The position numbers and the translations under genes were made by a program. Below the pieces are notes generated by a model that searched no databases, was not told the DNA's origin, and saw nothing but the letters and a program-made list of their open reading frames with translations. This document shows positions 27,557-36,507 of a stretch of DNA of 64,000 bases, in pieces. The stretch is taken from the NCBI RefSeq assembly GCF_020991475.1, contig NZ_JAJMPA010000001.1:2170001-2234000 (forward strand), written 5' to 3'. Position 1 is the first letter of the stretch, and each line of letters begins with the position of its first letter. The DNA is from Pedobacter sp. MC2016-14. Its GTDB lineage: Bacteria; Bacteroidota; Bacteroidia; Sphingobacteriales; Sphingobacteriaceae.

Positions 27557-29944
27557 TTATTTAATAAAGTATCTCATTTTTACTGAAAAGGATCTTCCAG
27601 GTTTTTGCAATCTAAAGTTGTCATAAGCAAGAATATTTGTCAGGTTTTTGCATTCCAGTGCAATGTTATACTTACCCTGACTGCACGAATAGCTGATTGC
27701 AGCATTATGAATATATTGGGTAGGCACATCTGATTTTCCCTGCACGGCACCACGATTGGCCCATGTAAGGTAAAACCAGTGAACATATTGGGTGTACCAG
27801 TTGAATTGAAGTCTTGTATCTTTCCCCAGTATATTATTTTTACCAATACTGAAGTCTGCGTTTCCAAACAGCCAGGGCTGATTAGGGATTTTATTCAGAT
27901 AAGTATTTTCTATCGTAGTGGATCCAGGATTTGCGTATTTTGTTGTATTGACAGCATTTTGATACGTGACGTTTAAGTTCAGTGACATTAGGTCTGCGTA
28001 AGCGTACCTTGCTTCAGATTCAAAACCCGTGATGCGCACATTGGACTTATTTTCATTTTTAAATAATTTAGAACGTTCATCTGGTACTGTAAAGATAAAA
28101 TCTACTGCATTGCGATAAAACCCAGAGGCTTCTACAAAAAACTTGTGCTCTCGCAACTGGAAGCTATAATAAATGCCCAGGTTAATATTGTCACTACTTT
28201 CCGGTCTAAGGTCTGGATTGGACTGAACCAATAACCCATCTCCAAACATCTCTTCAGCTTCTTGCAAACGGTATGCATGTTCATAAGAAGCTTTTATACC
28301 CAGATCCTTTGCTAATTTATAGCGTGAGGCCACTCCGTAACCATAATTACTGAAGGTTGTATCTAACTGGGTTAAAACATTACTAATGTATTTGTTGCGT
28401 TCTAATCCAAGGTGATACAGTTTTCCGAAAAAAGTATTGACTAAGGTTTTGTTTAATAACTCTTGCTGATAGGCAAGCCCAAGGATCTGCTTGTCCAGTC
28501 GGCCTGGCATACCATCTTTATTGGTGAAAAGTTCATTGTAGGTTTCATTTTTCAAACGGTCGATAGTATAATTGAAATTAACCGAATGCCCTTGAGAGAT
28601 GGTGTAGCTTAAGTTTGCCCGTCCATAAATTCTTGGCCTGGTAATATTATTTATTGTTTTTACACTGTTCCCAAGCTCGTACACACCTTTATTCTGCCAT
28701 GCACCATCCCAATAGTATTGTCTCATTAAAGTATCTGCAGTTTTTAAAATATCTTTCGATTGAGATGCGAATACGCTTAGATTTAAGCCCTGGACAAAAA
28801 TGTTATCTTTTTTGTAGCGTAACGAGCCATTAAATGCCTTACTTTTCCTGGTTACATTTCCATAAACTACGTTTTGGTCAAATCCTGTCTGCAATTCCTG
28901 TTCAACCTGGTTGTACCCAAAGCCGGCGAACAATACGTCTGCCCATTTCTTATTAACCACACCAAGTTCAACTTGTCCCATTGCAGATTGATATGCATCA
29001 TGAAATCGTTTGAAGTCTCCCTTTATAAATTCGGCATTATTAGGGTCGGTGATTTCTTTGCCGTTTTTAATAGCGTCTCTAAGATAATCGACACCCCTCA
29101 TCATATAGTTGTTGTCTGAGTAATTAAAGAAGCCCCCCCCTTTTAAAACCAGTCCTGTTTTTTTATCCGCATATTGTGCAGTAAGTGATGACCTGTGCGT
29201 ATTAAAAGACCCGTAACTATGACTTAGGTCCAAATAATTGGTCACCTGCTGATTGGTTACCACATTTACAGCTCCGCCCATTGCATCGGCACCAAGTTGA
29301 ACCGGAACTACGCCTTTATAAACTTCCAGGCGTTCTGCCAGGTTAACCGGAATGTTATTAAGAGACATTGCACTTCCCATCACCTCCGTACGGATACCGT
29401 CAATAAAGAACTTAACTTGTTTTCCAGATAAACCATTTATGGAAAATTTGAAGTCAGACCCTAAACCTCCCTGTTCGCGAATCCGGACACCAGTACTTCT
29501 GTTGAGGACTTGGTTCAGATCAGCGGTACTATTAGCAAACTTCTTAGTATCGATGGCATTAACAGCGAAACCTGATTCTTTAATTTCCTGAGTTTTAGTT
29601 TTGCCATTAATATTTACATCATGCAATTGCTGAAGATCTTTTTTTAGCGAAAAATTTACATGGAGGGTTTGACCAATTTTAATGACAATCGATTTTGTCT
29701 CTTTTATGTAGCCGAGAGAAGAAATAACTAAAATATAAGTACCAGCTGGAAGATTATTTAATTGATAGTTACCCTGTGCATTTGAGGTTGTACCTAATTT
29801 TGTACCTTTTAATAAAACCGAAGCATTTGCAATGCCTTCATTTTCATCTTTTATATTTCCTGAAATTACGGCTGTATTTTGTGCGAATGCACTGACTGAA
29901 AAGGTAATAAGTAAAATTAGAAGTAAAAATTTTCTATATAACAT
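27557..29944 (-). CDS. TonB-dependent receptor (FecA-like)
   Basis: A 795-residue outer-membrane receptor with a signal sequence (about 1-22), a carboxypeptidase-regulatory-like domain (about 27-105), plug domain (about 115-230; LNQVLNRSTGVRIREQGG, GADAMGGAVNVVTN) and a 22-strand type barrel. It ends in RSFSVKMRYFIK, with an aromatic penultimate position. There is no STN signalling domain ahead of the plug, although the operon starts with an ECF/anti-sigma pair. It is flanked on both sides by DUF4374 lipoprotein genes. Uptake of a ferric siderophore or heme is likely. Confidence 0.9.
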   Translation of the reverse strand: MLYRKFLLLILLITFSVSAFAQNTAVISGNIKDENEGIANASVLLKGTKLGTTSNAQGNYQLNNLPAGTYILVISSLGYIKETKSIVIKIGQTLHVNFSLKKDLQQLHDVNINGKTKTQEIKESGFAVNAIDTKKFANSTADLNQVLNRSTGVRIREQGGLGSDFKFSINGLSGKQVKFFIDGIRTEVMGSAMSLNNIPVNLAERLEVYKGVVPVQLGADAMGGAVNVVTNQQVTNYLDLSHSYGSFNTHRSSLTAQYADKKTGLVLKGGGFFNYSDNNYMMRGVDYLRDAIKNGKEITDPNNAEFIKGDFKRFHDAYQSAMGQVELGVVNKKWADVLFAGFGYNQVEQELQTGFDQNVVYGNVTRKSKAFNGSLRYKKDNIFVQGLNLSVFASQSKDILKTADTLMRQYYWDGAWQNKGVYELGNSVKTINNITRPRIYGRANLSYTISQGHSVNFNYTIDRLKNETYNELFTNKDGMPGRLDKQILGLAYQQELLNKTLVNTFFGKLYHLGLERNKYISNVLTQLDTTFSNYGYGVASRYKLAKDLGIKASYEHAYRLQEAEEMFGDGLLVQSNPDLRPESSDNINLGIYYSFQLREHKFFVEASGFYRNAVDFIFTVPDERSKLFKNENKSNVRITGFESEARYAYADLMSLNLNVTYQNAVNTTKYANPGSTTIENTYLNKIPNQPWLFGNADFSIGKNNILGKDTRLQFNWYTQYVHWFYLTWANRGAVQGKSDVPTQYIHNAAISYSCSQGKYNIALECKNLTNILAYDNFRLQKPGRSFSVKMRYFIK

Positions 29945-29950
29945 TTTTTT

Positions 29951-29984
29951 AAGTTGTGTATTTACTTTGTAAGTAGCACAACTT
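29951..29984 (-). promoter_or_regulatory. Hairpin directly upstream of the TonB receptor start
   Basis: AAGTTGTG (29951-29958) pairs with CACAACTT (29977-29984), and TTAC (29962-29965) with GTAA (29969-29972). It ends 7 nt before the start codon at 29944 and could affect translation initiation or mRNA stability of the receptor gene. Confidence 0.45.
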
Positions 29985-30021
29985 TAAAATTCCCGAAGGT
30001 GGGTAGGCAAAAAAAGTTAAA

Positions 30022-31248
30022 TTATTTTAATTTATCTATTCTAAGGATGTAATCAGAATTTCCTGCCAATTGCAATCCCTTATTTAGCTTTCCTGTTTGG
30101 ATATCATAACACCAAATGAAATTGCCATCAGTAATAGAGCTGATTGAAATGTATGCCTTGTTGCCCTGCACCAATATGCATTCCCTTCTCGTACCTCTGT
30201 CTAGCGGCAGGTTCAGCTTATTTATTACCCGCTGTTTGTAAATATCTATAAGGTAAAATTCAAAATGTGCAGTGCTGTAGTGGTCATCAAGATCTTTGTA
30301 TAAGTCTTTTCGCTCTGATCTTACTATGGCTTTACCATTTCCTAAATACCACATTCCGTAAGCATGATTGCGTAAAGCATCGGAAAGATTAAAAAAGTAT
30401 TTTTGATCCGGCATACTTACGCCCTTGCCTATTTTCATAATTGCAGTAGACAATTCAGGGCGGTTTCCTAAAGCTATTCCCGGACATGCCATAAAGTAGA
30501 AGTCCTGCTTTTCATCTGTAAATGATGAAGATTGTACAGTATTCATCCCCCCGGGATAGGTACTGCGACCATCCTTAACCGTTTTTACAGCCCTCATATT
30601 GGGGTAGTTGAGTTCCGTTACGTAAATGGTGTCACTCGTAGTATAATCTGTTGCACTTAGCTGTTCATGGTAGGTGTAACCTACCAAAAGCTTTTTAGCC
30701 ATTTGTTTAACAAAGCCAATAGAAATGGTCTCAAATCTTCCTGTGGGTTTAGGGATATCCATATTTCCTTTTGCCAGTACTTTCATGTCTGTTGTGCGTA
30801 ACAAAGCATATTGAGCTTGTGCAAATTCAGGTGCCTGCAAGCCAGTGAGCAGGAGGGTATCGCTACCCATCCAATAATAGTTTTCTGTAGAAAATTGTTG
30901 CAGAGGAGAACTGGAAACAGATTTAAAAACTTGATGATTAATGTTATATTTTACAAAGGCATTTGCCTTGCGGTTCATATGATAGTAGTAGCCATTTTTA
31001 ACCAATACATTGCGGTCCATAACCGATACATTTAGCGCAGCCCCATCTTTTTCTGGTAAAAGGATACCACTGTCCAAAGAAGCTGTTTCAAGTATATATT
31101 CTTTTCCATCTTTCCCCAGAATATAAAGACTATAATTATTATCGGTTCTTACTGTAGAAACAGATGAAGAATTGTGATTGCAACCAGCCAGGAATACATG
31201 AGAGATCAGAAATAAAAAGAGGATAATTCTACTAGATGTCAAACTCAT
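30022..31248 (-). CDS. DUF4374 lipoprotein (copy 2)
   Basis: A 408-residue lipoprotein (lipobox LAGC, Cys 23) that shares the spacing and landmarks of copy 1: YYHMNRKANAFVKYNI, GMWYLGNGKAIVRSE, a strand-rich body and the ending LRIDKLK. It overlaps the anti-sigma gene by 17 nt, so translation is probably coupled. Two diverged paralogues around one receptor suggest either two ligands or a two-part extracellular complex. Biochemical function is unknown. Confidence 0.85.
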   Translation of the reverse strand: MSLTSSRIILFLFLISHVFLAGCNHNSSSVSTVRTDNNYSLYILGKDGKEYILETASLDSGILLPEKDGAALNVSVMDRNVLVKNGYYYHMNRKANAFVKYNINHQVFKSVSSSPLQQFSTENYYWMGSDTLLLTGLQAPEFAQAQYALLRTTDMKVLAKGNMDIPKPTGRFETISIGFVKQMAKKLLVGYTYHEQLSATDYTTSDTIYVTELNYPNMRAVKTVKDGRSTYPGGMNTVQSSSFTDEKQDFYFMACPGIALGNRPELSTAIMKIGKGVSMPDQKYFFNLSDALRNHAYGMWYLGNGKAIVRSERKDLYKDLDDHYSTAHFEFYLIDIYKQRVINKLNLPLDRGTRRECILVQGNKAYISISSITDGNFIWCYDIQTGKLNKGLQLAGNSDYILRIDKLK

Positions 31249-31867
31249 TGATGATTTGCTTTTGGAGAACGGGAGGCAGATCCATCAGGTTCTTTGTATC
31301 CACAATAAGGATTTTGTCTTTACCATCTTTACCTTTTAACAGAATATAAGTTTGCCCTTTTTTGAAAAGAAACTTTTTAGAAGTGCCTTCAAAACTAAGC
31401 TGAATGTCTTTTTTAGGAGAGATAAGTATACTGCCGCTTAAATCAACTATTCCTGTATTGTTATCAATCTTGCCAGAGGTATTGGTGCCTACGGCTATGG
31501 TGTATCCATTTGAATTTAAATGAAGTATTTTTTCCAGAGATGTATTGTTAATTTCTACCAATTCCTGATCCGGCCCAGCCGAAGAAACTGATTGATAAAT
31601 AACTGTTGCCAGCATTGTCAATACTAAAGAAGCGGCAATTGCGCCGGTAAAAAAAGCTTTATAATTGTTTTGTTTGGCTACTGGAGGTAAAACGGTTGTT
31701 ATTTCCTGCCACATCTCCATTTTGTGTGCCACCTTGGATTCGCTGATGGGAAGTTGAAGCATTTCCTCACTATCAGAAGCATATAGCCAGGTTTCAACAG
31801 CCTCAGCCTCTTCTGCTGTACACTGTTGAGCATGGTACTTTTCAAGGAGTTCTTTATCGATCTTCAT
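31232..31867 (-). CDS. Short FecR-like anti-sigma factor
   Basis: A 211-residue single-pass protein. The N-terminus KELLEKYHAQQCTAEEAEAVETWL is the cytoplasmic anti-sigma signature seen in Bacteroidota FecR proteins, and the membrane helix is at about 88-108. The extracytoplasmic part of about 100 residues is much shorter than in normal FecR proteins and lacks the DUF4974 tail. The frame is open from a TTG at 31912, but ATG 31867 gives the standard start. It partners the ECF factor 90 nt upstream. Confidence 0.75.
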   Translation of the reverse strand: MKIDKELLEKYHAQQCTAEEAEAVETWLYASDSEEMLQLPISESKVAHKMEMWQEITTVLPPVAKQNNYKAFFTGAIAASLVLTMLATVIYQSVSSAGPDQELVEINNTSLEKILHLNSNGYTIAVGTNTSGKIDNNTGIVDLSGSILISPKKDIQLSFEGTSKKFLFKKGQTYILLKGKDGKDKILIVDTKNLMDLPPVLQKQIINEFDI

Positions 31868-31909
31868 TGCTTTTTTTAAACCCTGTGGCAATAGCCTTAC
31901 AAACTTATG

Positions 31910-31917
31910 CAAATATA
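31910..31917 (-). promoter_or_regulatory. Candidate -7 box for the short anti-sigma gene
   Basis: On the minus strand the bases read TATATTTG, a full match to TAnnTTTG, about 43 nt before ATG 31867. No clear TTG is seen 19-21 nt further upstream, so this is tentative. Confidence 0.3.
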
Positions 31918-31956
31918 AGTAGCATAACTAACGCTTTACCGTAAGTGGAATAAAAA

Positions 31957-32514
31957 TTAAATAGAATAATTGGAAAGATTTAACCGGAGCACGCTTAAGG
32001 CTTTTGTGATGTGATATTCAACAGCCCTTTCCGTGATCAACAATGAAGAAGCAATTTCCTTATTGCTCAAGCCTTGTTCGCGGCTCATTTTGTAGACCCG
32101 GCGACACTGGCAAGGTAAGGTATCTACAAGAATATTTACTTTTTGTTTAAGATCATTAAAGTGAATGTGTTCTTCTGTACAATTAGAAGAATGACTGCAA
32201 TCTTGTTGTTTAATGCAGACATGCTTTTGTTGACTTACCTTATTTCTTATGTACTCAAAAGTTTTGAATTTAGCAGCACGGACAAGGTAGTTATTAACAT
32301 TTTCAAGTTCAAGATTTTCTCTTCGTTCCCACAAAGATTTAAAAATATCCTGAACCATTTCTTTTGCTGGTTCTATCTCACGAATGTTGTTATAACAAAT
32401 GGCGTATATTTTTTCCCAATACATATTATACACCGTCTCGAAAGATTGTACGTTGATCCTGATGTGACCGCCTGTTGAAGCTATACTATTTTTACCTGAC
32501 AAGATGTAGTGCAA
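31957..32514 (-). CDS. ECF RNA polymerase sigma factor (FecI-like)
   Basis: A 185-residue sigma factor with region 2 at about 25-95 (FETVYNMYWEKIYAICYNN, EMVQDIFKSLWERRENL) and region 4 at about 130-180 (LPCQCRRVYKMSREQGLSNKEIASSLLITERAVEYH). An in-frame stop lies just upstream, and the first ATG is codon 31, inside region 2. The start must therefore be a TTG, most likely at 32514, or possibly 32502. It heads the seven-gene uptake operon. It is Cys-rich (about seven), mostly in the linker between regions 2 and 4 and in LPCQC. Confidence 0.88.
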   Translation of the reverse strand: MHYILSGKNSIASTGGHIRINVQSFETVYNMYWEKIYAICYNNIREIEPAKEMVQDIFKSLWERRENLELENVNNYLVRAAKFKTFEYIRNKVSQQKHVCIKQQDCSHSSNCTEEHIHFNDLKQKVNILVDTLPCQCRRVYKMSREQGLSNKEIASSLLITERAVEYHITKALSVLRLNLSNYSI

Positions 32515-32525
32515 ATGTTACCGGG

Positions 32526-32533
32526 CAAAGATA
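32526..32533 (-). promoter_or_regulatory. Candidate -7 box for the second ECF sigma gene
   Basis: The minus strand reads TATCTTTG, a full TAnnTTTG match, 11 nt before the TTG start at 32514. Transcription would begin about 5 nt ahead of the start codon, giving an almost leaderless mRNA. A -33 TTG is not evident. Confidence 0.4.
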
Positions 32534-32583
32534 ACTATTTAGACTAATTATAAGTGGCTAGCTGGCAGGAATAATTTTTTTAT

Positions 32584-32627
32584 GCAAAAAGCGCCGCTTG
32601 CAATGGAATACAAACGGCGCTTTTTGT
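32584..32627 (-). terminator. Rho-independent terminator of the ilv-leu operon
   Basis: AAAAAGCGCCG (32586-32596) pairs exactly with CGGCGCTTTTT (32615-32625). A/T runs on both sides make it bidirectional in principle. It lies 14 nt downstream of the ilvA stop on the minus strand. Confidence 0.85.
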
Positions 32628-32639
32628 TGTTTACGCTGC

Positions 32640-33890
32640 TTAAACCAGATATTCAAATAAAGTCTGATCATTATTCAGTTCGATGATCTCGAATTTAAAT
32701 TCTTTCATTCTTTGAACCAGCGCTTCATAGTCTGATCGCTGTGCAAGTTCAATACCTACCAGCGCCGGGCCATTTTCCTTATTGGTCTTTTTGATGAACT
32801 CAAAACGGGTAATGTCATCATTAGGTCCAAGTACATTGTTTACGAAATCCTTTAATGCGCCTGGTCTTTGTGGAAAGCGAACAATGAAATAGTGCTTTAA
32901 GCCTTCAAACAGTAAAGATTTCTCTTTAATTTCCTGCATCCGCTCAATGTCATTGTTACCTCCGCTTACTACACAAACCACTTTTTTACCAATAATGGTA
33001 TCCTGTAGCTGATCCAGAGATGCAACAGCCAATGCACCGGCAGGTTCAACCACTATGGCATCTTCATTGTAGAGTTGCAGTATCGTAGTACAGATTTTTC
33101 CCTCAGGTATTAAAAGCATTTGGTCCAAAAGTTCGCTGCAATACTCAAATGTAAGTGCACCCACCCGCTTTACGGCAGCACCATCCACAAAACGGTCAAT
33201 GTATTCCAGTGTTACCGGGCTTCCATTTTTTAATGCATTCTGCATAGATGGTGCACCTTCTGGCTCTACACCAATTACTTCAATCGCCGGCTTTACATTT
33301 TTAAGATAACTGCCAACGCCAGAAGCTAAACCACCACCACCAATAGGCACGATGATCACATCCAGGTCAGGAAGGTCTTCAAATATCTCTACACCAACAG
33401 TTCCTTGTCCTTCAATAATTTTGGCGTTATCAAAAGGAGGAATAAATGTCATTTGATGCTTTACGGTATATTCAAGGGCCTCCTTCATACAATCGTCAAA
33501 AGTATCACCAACCAACACAATCTCAATGTTGTCGCCGCCAAACATGGCCGTTTGTTTTACTTTTTGTTTCGGCGTAATTTCGGGCATAAAAATAACACCT
33601 TTAATGCCAAGCTTTTTACAAGAGTGTGCTACCCCCTGGGCGTGATTGCCCGCACTTGCACACACTACACCGCTGGCCATTTGACCCGCCTCAAGGGTAC
33701 TGATCATGTTGTAAGCACCACGTAATTTATAAGAACGAACCAGTTGCAGGTCTTCCCGTTTCAGATAAATCTGGGCATTATATTTTAAAGATAATCCAGC
33801 ATTGTACTCCAGTGGAGTGCGTTTGACTGTACCTTTTATCCGTTCTGCTGCACTAAGAAAATCCAGTTCCACTTCTTTTTTTACATTCAT
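32640..33890 (-). CDS. ilvA: Threonine ammonia-lyase (threonine deaminase)
   Basis: IlvA is the PLP enzyme converting threonine to 2-oxobutanoate, the entry to isoleucine synthesis. The 416-residue protein has the PLP lysine in SYKLRGAYN (Lys 55), the phosphate-binding glycine loop IGGGGLASG, and a C-terminal ACT-like regulatory domain from about residue 335 (HYFIVRFPQRPGALKDFV). The single regulatory domain is the shorter type. It is the last gene of the ilv-leu operon, 2 nt after leuA, and is followed by a strong terminator. Confidence 0.96.
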   Translation of the reverse strand: MNVKKEVELDFLSAAERIKGTVKRTPLEYNAGLSLKYNAQIYLKREDLQLVRSYKLRGAYNMISTLEAGQMASGVVCASAGNHAQGVAHSCKKLGIKGVIFMPEITPKQKVKQTAMFGGDNIEIVLVGDTFDDCMKEALEYTVKHQMTFIPPFDNAKIIEGQGTVGVEIFEDLPDLDVIIVPIGGGGLASGVGSYLKNVKPAIEVIGVEPEGAPSMQNALKNGSPVTLEYIDRFVDGAAVKRVGALTFEYCSELLDQMLLIPEGKICTTILQLYNEDAIVVEPAGALAVASLDQLQDTIIGKKVVCVVSGGNNDIERMQEIKEKSLLFEGLKHYFIVRFPQRPGALKDFVNNVLGPNDDITRFEFIKKTNKENGPALVGIELAQRSDYEALVQRMKEFKFEIIELNNDQTLFEYLV

Positions 33891-33892
33891 GT

Positions 33893-35404
33893 TTACATAA
33901 ATTTATTCATGGCATCCAGATAGGCATGGGCCGAGGCCTTAACGATGTCTGTACTAAAGCCGTGACCTACATAAGATTTACCTTCATGGGAAATCTTAAT
34001 GTTTACTTTACTCACATCATCACTGCCGCCTTGCACAGCCTGTATTGTAAATTCTTTCAACAGAATATCTGTGCCTACAATACTTTGAATGGCATTGATG
34101 GTTGCATTTACAGGCCCATTTCCAGATGCCATCGCTTCTTTTTCTACACCATTGTGTTCTAAACGAATACTAGCCGTAGGTGTTAATGGATCTCCGCAAA
34201 GTACTTGTAGCAGGTTTAGTTTGTAACCGTTTTTGTAGGATTCTTCTTTGCCATCTGTCATTAAGAAAAGAATATCATCATCTGTAATTGCTGTAGTTTT
34301 ACCATCTGCCATAACCAGAAAACGCTCATAGATCTGATCAAGGTTGATCCGCTCAATCTCGTAACCTAAGCGTTCCAGATGATGCTTCAATGCATGTCTT
34401 CCACTACGGGCAGTTAATATGATGTCTGCAGAATTGATGCCCACATCTTCCGGGTTCATGATCTCATAATTTTCACGATGTTTCAAGAAACCATCCTGGT
34501 GGATACCAGAACTGTGTGCAAAGGCATTTTGTCCGATGATGGCTTTATTAGGCTGAACAGGCATGCGCATCATTTTGCTTACCATTCTACTGATGTCGCT
34601 AAAATGCTTGGTGTTGATGTTGGTGTTTAAACCAAGCGCGTGATGCGTTTTCAATACCATCACCACCTCTTCTAATGCAGTATTACCGGCACGTTCGCCA
34701 ATACCATTGATGGTACATTCTACCTGACGGGCTCCATTTACCAAACCCGCAAGAGAGTTTGCAGTAGCTAAACCTAAATCATTATGGCAATGTACCGAAA
34801 TAATAGCCTGGTCAATATTTTTAACGTTTTCTTTTAGATAAAGAATTTTGGAACCGTATTGGTCAGGAAGGCAATAACCATTGGTATCTGGAATATTTAC
34901 TACCGTGGCACCTGCAGCAATTACGGCCTCTATCATCTGAGCCAGAAATGCATTGTCTGCACGCCCCGCATCTTCTGCGTAAAATTCAATGTCTTCAACA
35001 AACTTCTTCGCATATTTAACTGCAGCAACCGCGCGTTCCAGAATTTGCTCCCTGGTACTGTTAAATTTATATTTAATGTGCATGTCCGAAGACCCAATGC
35101 CGGTATGAATTCTTGGGTGTTTGGCATATTTTAACGCAGCAACAGCAGCATCAATATCACCAGTATTTGCACGTGTTAAAGCACATATGGTAGGCTCTTT
35201 AACAGCTTTAGAAAGTTCCACTACACTTTGAAAATCGCCAGGGCTCGAGATAGGGAAACCTGCCTCGATAACATCTACACCCAATGCTTCCAGCGCAATA
35301 GCAATTTCTATTTTTTCAGGGGTAGACAGCTGGCAACCTGGTACTTGTTCTCCATCCCTAAGGGTGGTGTCAAATACATATACTCTGTTCGGATCGTGTA
35401 ACAT
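33893..35404 (-). CDS. leuA: 2-isopropylmalate synthase
   Basis: LeuA condenses 2-oxoisovalerate with acetyl-CoA, the first step to leucine. The 503-residue chain has the TIM-barrel start [12 protein letters not shown], the metal-binding HCHNDLG motif, NGIGERAGN, and the C-terminal LeuA dimerisation/allosteric domain (about 370-503), which usually confers leucine feedback inhibition. It lies 10 nt after leuB and 2 nt before ilvA. Confidence 0.96.
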   Translation of the reverse strand: MLHDPNRVYVFDTTLRDGEQVPGCQLSTPEKIEIAIALEALGVDVIEAGFPISSPGDFQSVVELSKAVKEPTICALTRANTGDIDAAVAALKYAKHPRIHTGIGSSDMHIKYKFNSTREQILERAVAAVKYAKKFVEDIEFYAEDAGRADNAFLAQMIEAVIAAGATVVNIPDTNGYCLPDQYGSKILYLKENVKNIDQAIISVHCHNDLGLATANSLAGLVNGARQVECTINGIGERAGNTALEEVVMVLKTHHALGLNTNINTKHFSDISRMVSKMMRMPVQPNKAIIGQNAFAHSSGIHQDGFLKHRENYEIMNPEDVGINSADIILTARSGRHALKHHLERLGYEIERINLDQIYERFLVMADGKTTAITDDDILFLMTDGKEESYKNGYKLNLLQVLCGDPLTPTASIRLEHNGVEKEAMASGNGPVNATINAIQSIVGTDILLKEFTIQAVQGGSDDVSKVNIKISHEGKSYVGHGFSTDIVKASAHAYLDAMNKFM

Positions 35405-35414
35405 ATTCTTTCTA

Positions 35415-36506
35415 TTAAATGGTAACTGCTTTTTCAGCGATAAACTTTAAGACGAGCTTGCCCATTTCCTGGGTGCCTAATACATGATATGGATTGGTAG
35501 AACCATCAGCAATATCGTTGGTTCTGTAACCTTCTTTCAATACATGATCTACAGCATTCAATACTACTTTGGCTTCCTCTTTTAAGCCAAAGCTGATGTC
35601 AAGCATCAATGCAACAGATAAAATAGAAGCAAGAGGATTAGCCAGGTTTTTACCTGCAATGTCATGTGCAGAACCGTGAATAGGCTCGAAAAAGCCTGTG
35701 CCGTCACCCACAGATGCAGAAGCCAGCATACCCATAGAGCCTGCAATTTGAGAGGCCTCATCCGTAAGGATATCACCAAACAAATTCGCAGTCAATACGA
35801 CGTCAAAGCGTTTTGGATCTTTGATCAGCTGCATTGCTGCATTGTCTATAAACATGTGCTCCGTTTCAACCTCAGGATATTGCTTAGAAATCTCCTGGAT
35901 GGTTTCTCTCCATAACCTTGAACTTTCCAAAACATTCGCCTTATCAACAGAACATAATCTTTTGTTCCGTTTCATGGCTGCTTCGTAAGCTTTATGTGCT
36001 ATTCTTTCCACTTCATAGCGATGATAAATCATCAAATCTGAAGCGGTGTTTCTATCTTCTGAACGGGTTTTTTCGCCAAAATATACATCACCTGTAAGTT
36101 CCCTGAAAAATAAAATATCAGTTCCTTTAAGGATATTGGCTTTAATACTTGATGCATTAAGCAATTCATCAAATAGCAAAATAGGGCGTAAATTAGCATA
36201 TAAGCCCAGTTCCTTACGTATTTTTAACAGACCTTGTTCAGGTCTTACTTTTAAAGATGGGTCGTTATCGTACAATGCATGACCAACAGCACCAAAAAGG
36301 ATGGCGTCGCTTTTTTTCGCTTTATCCAATGTTTCGTCAGGTAGAGGACTGCCTGTAGCTTCAATAGCTGCATGGCCCATCAATGCTTCATCAAAAGTAA
36401 ACTCATGACCAAAGTTGGTGGCTATTTGCGCTAAAACTGCTTTTCCCCATGCGGTAACTTCTGGCCCAATACCATCACCAGGTATCACTAATATGTTCTT
36501 ATTCAT
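35415..36506 (-). CDS. leuB: 3-isopropylmalate dehydrogenase
   Basis: LeuB oxidatively decarboxylates 3-isopropylmalate with NAD+. The 363-residue length is standard. Seen are PGDGIGPEV at the N-terminus, substrate arginines in the ELTGDVYFG region, DNAAMQL with the metal-binding Asp, [14 protein letters not shown], and the adenine-site [10 protein letters not shown]. It is separated by only 1 nt from the ABC gene upstream and 10 nt from leuA downstream. Confidence 0.97.
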   Translation of the reverse strand: MNKNILVIPGDGIGPEVTAWGKAVLAQIATNFGHEFTFDEALMGHAAIEATGSPLPDETLDKAKKSDAILFGAVGHALYDNDPSLKVRPEQGLLKIRKELGLYANLRPILLFDELLNASSIKANILKGTDILFFRELTGDVYFGEKTRSEDRNTASDLMIYHRYEVERIAHKAYEAAMKRNKRLCSVDKANVLESSRLWRETIQEISKQYPEVETEHMFIDNAAMQLIKDPKRFDVVLTANLFGDILTDEASQIAGSMGMLASASVGDGTGFFEPIHGSAHDIAGKNLANPLASILSVALMLDISFGLKEEAKVVLNAVDHVLKEGYRTNDIADGSTNPYHVLGTQEMGKLVLKFIAEKAVTI

Positions 36507-36507
36507 G

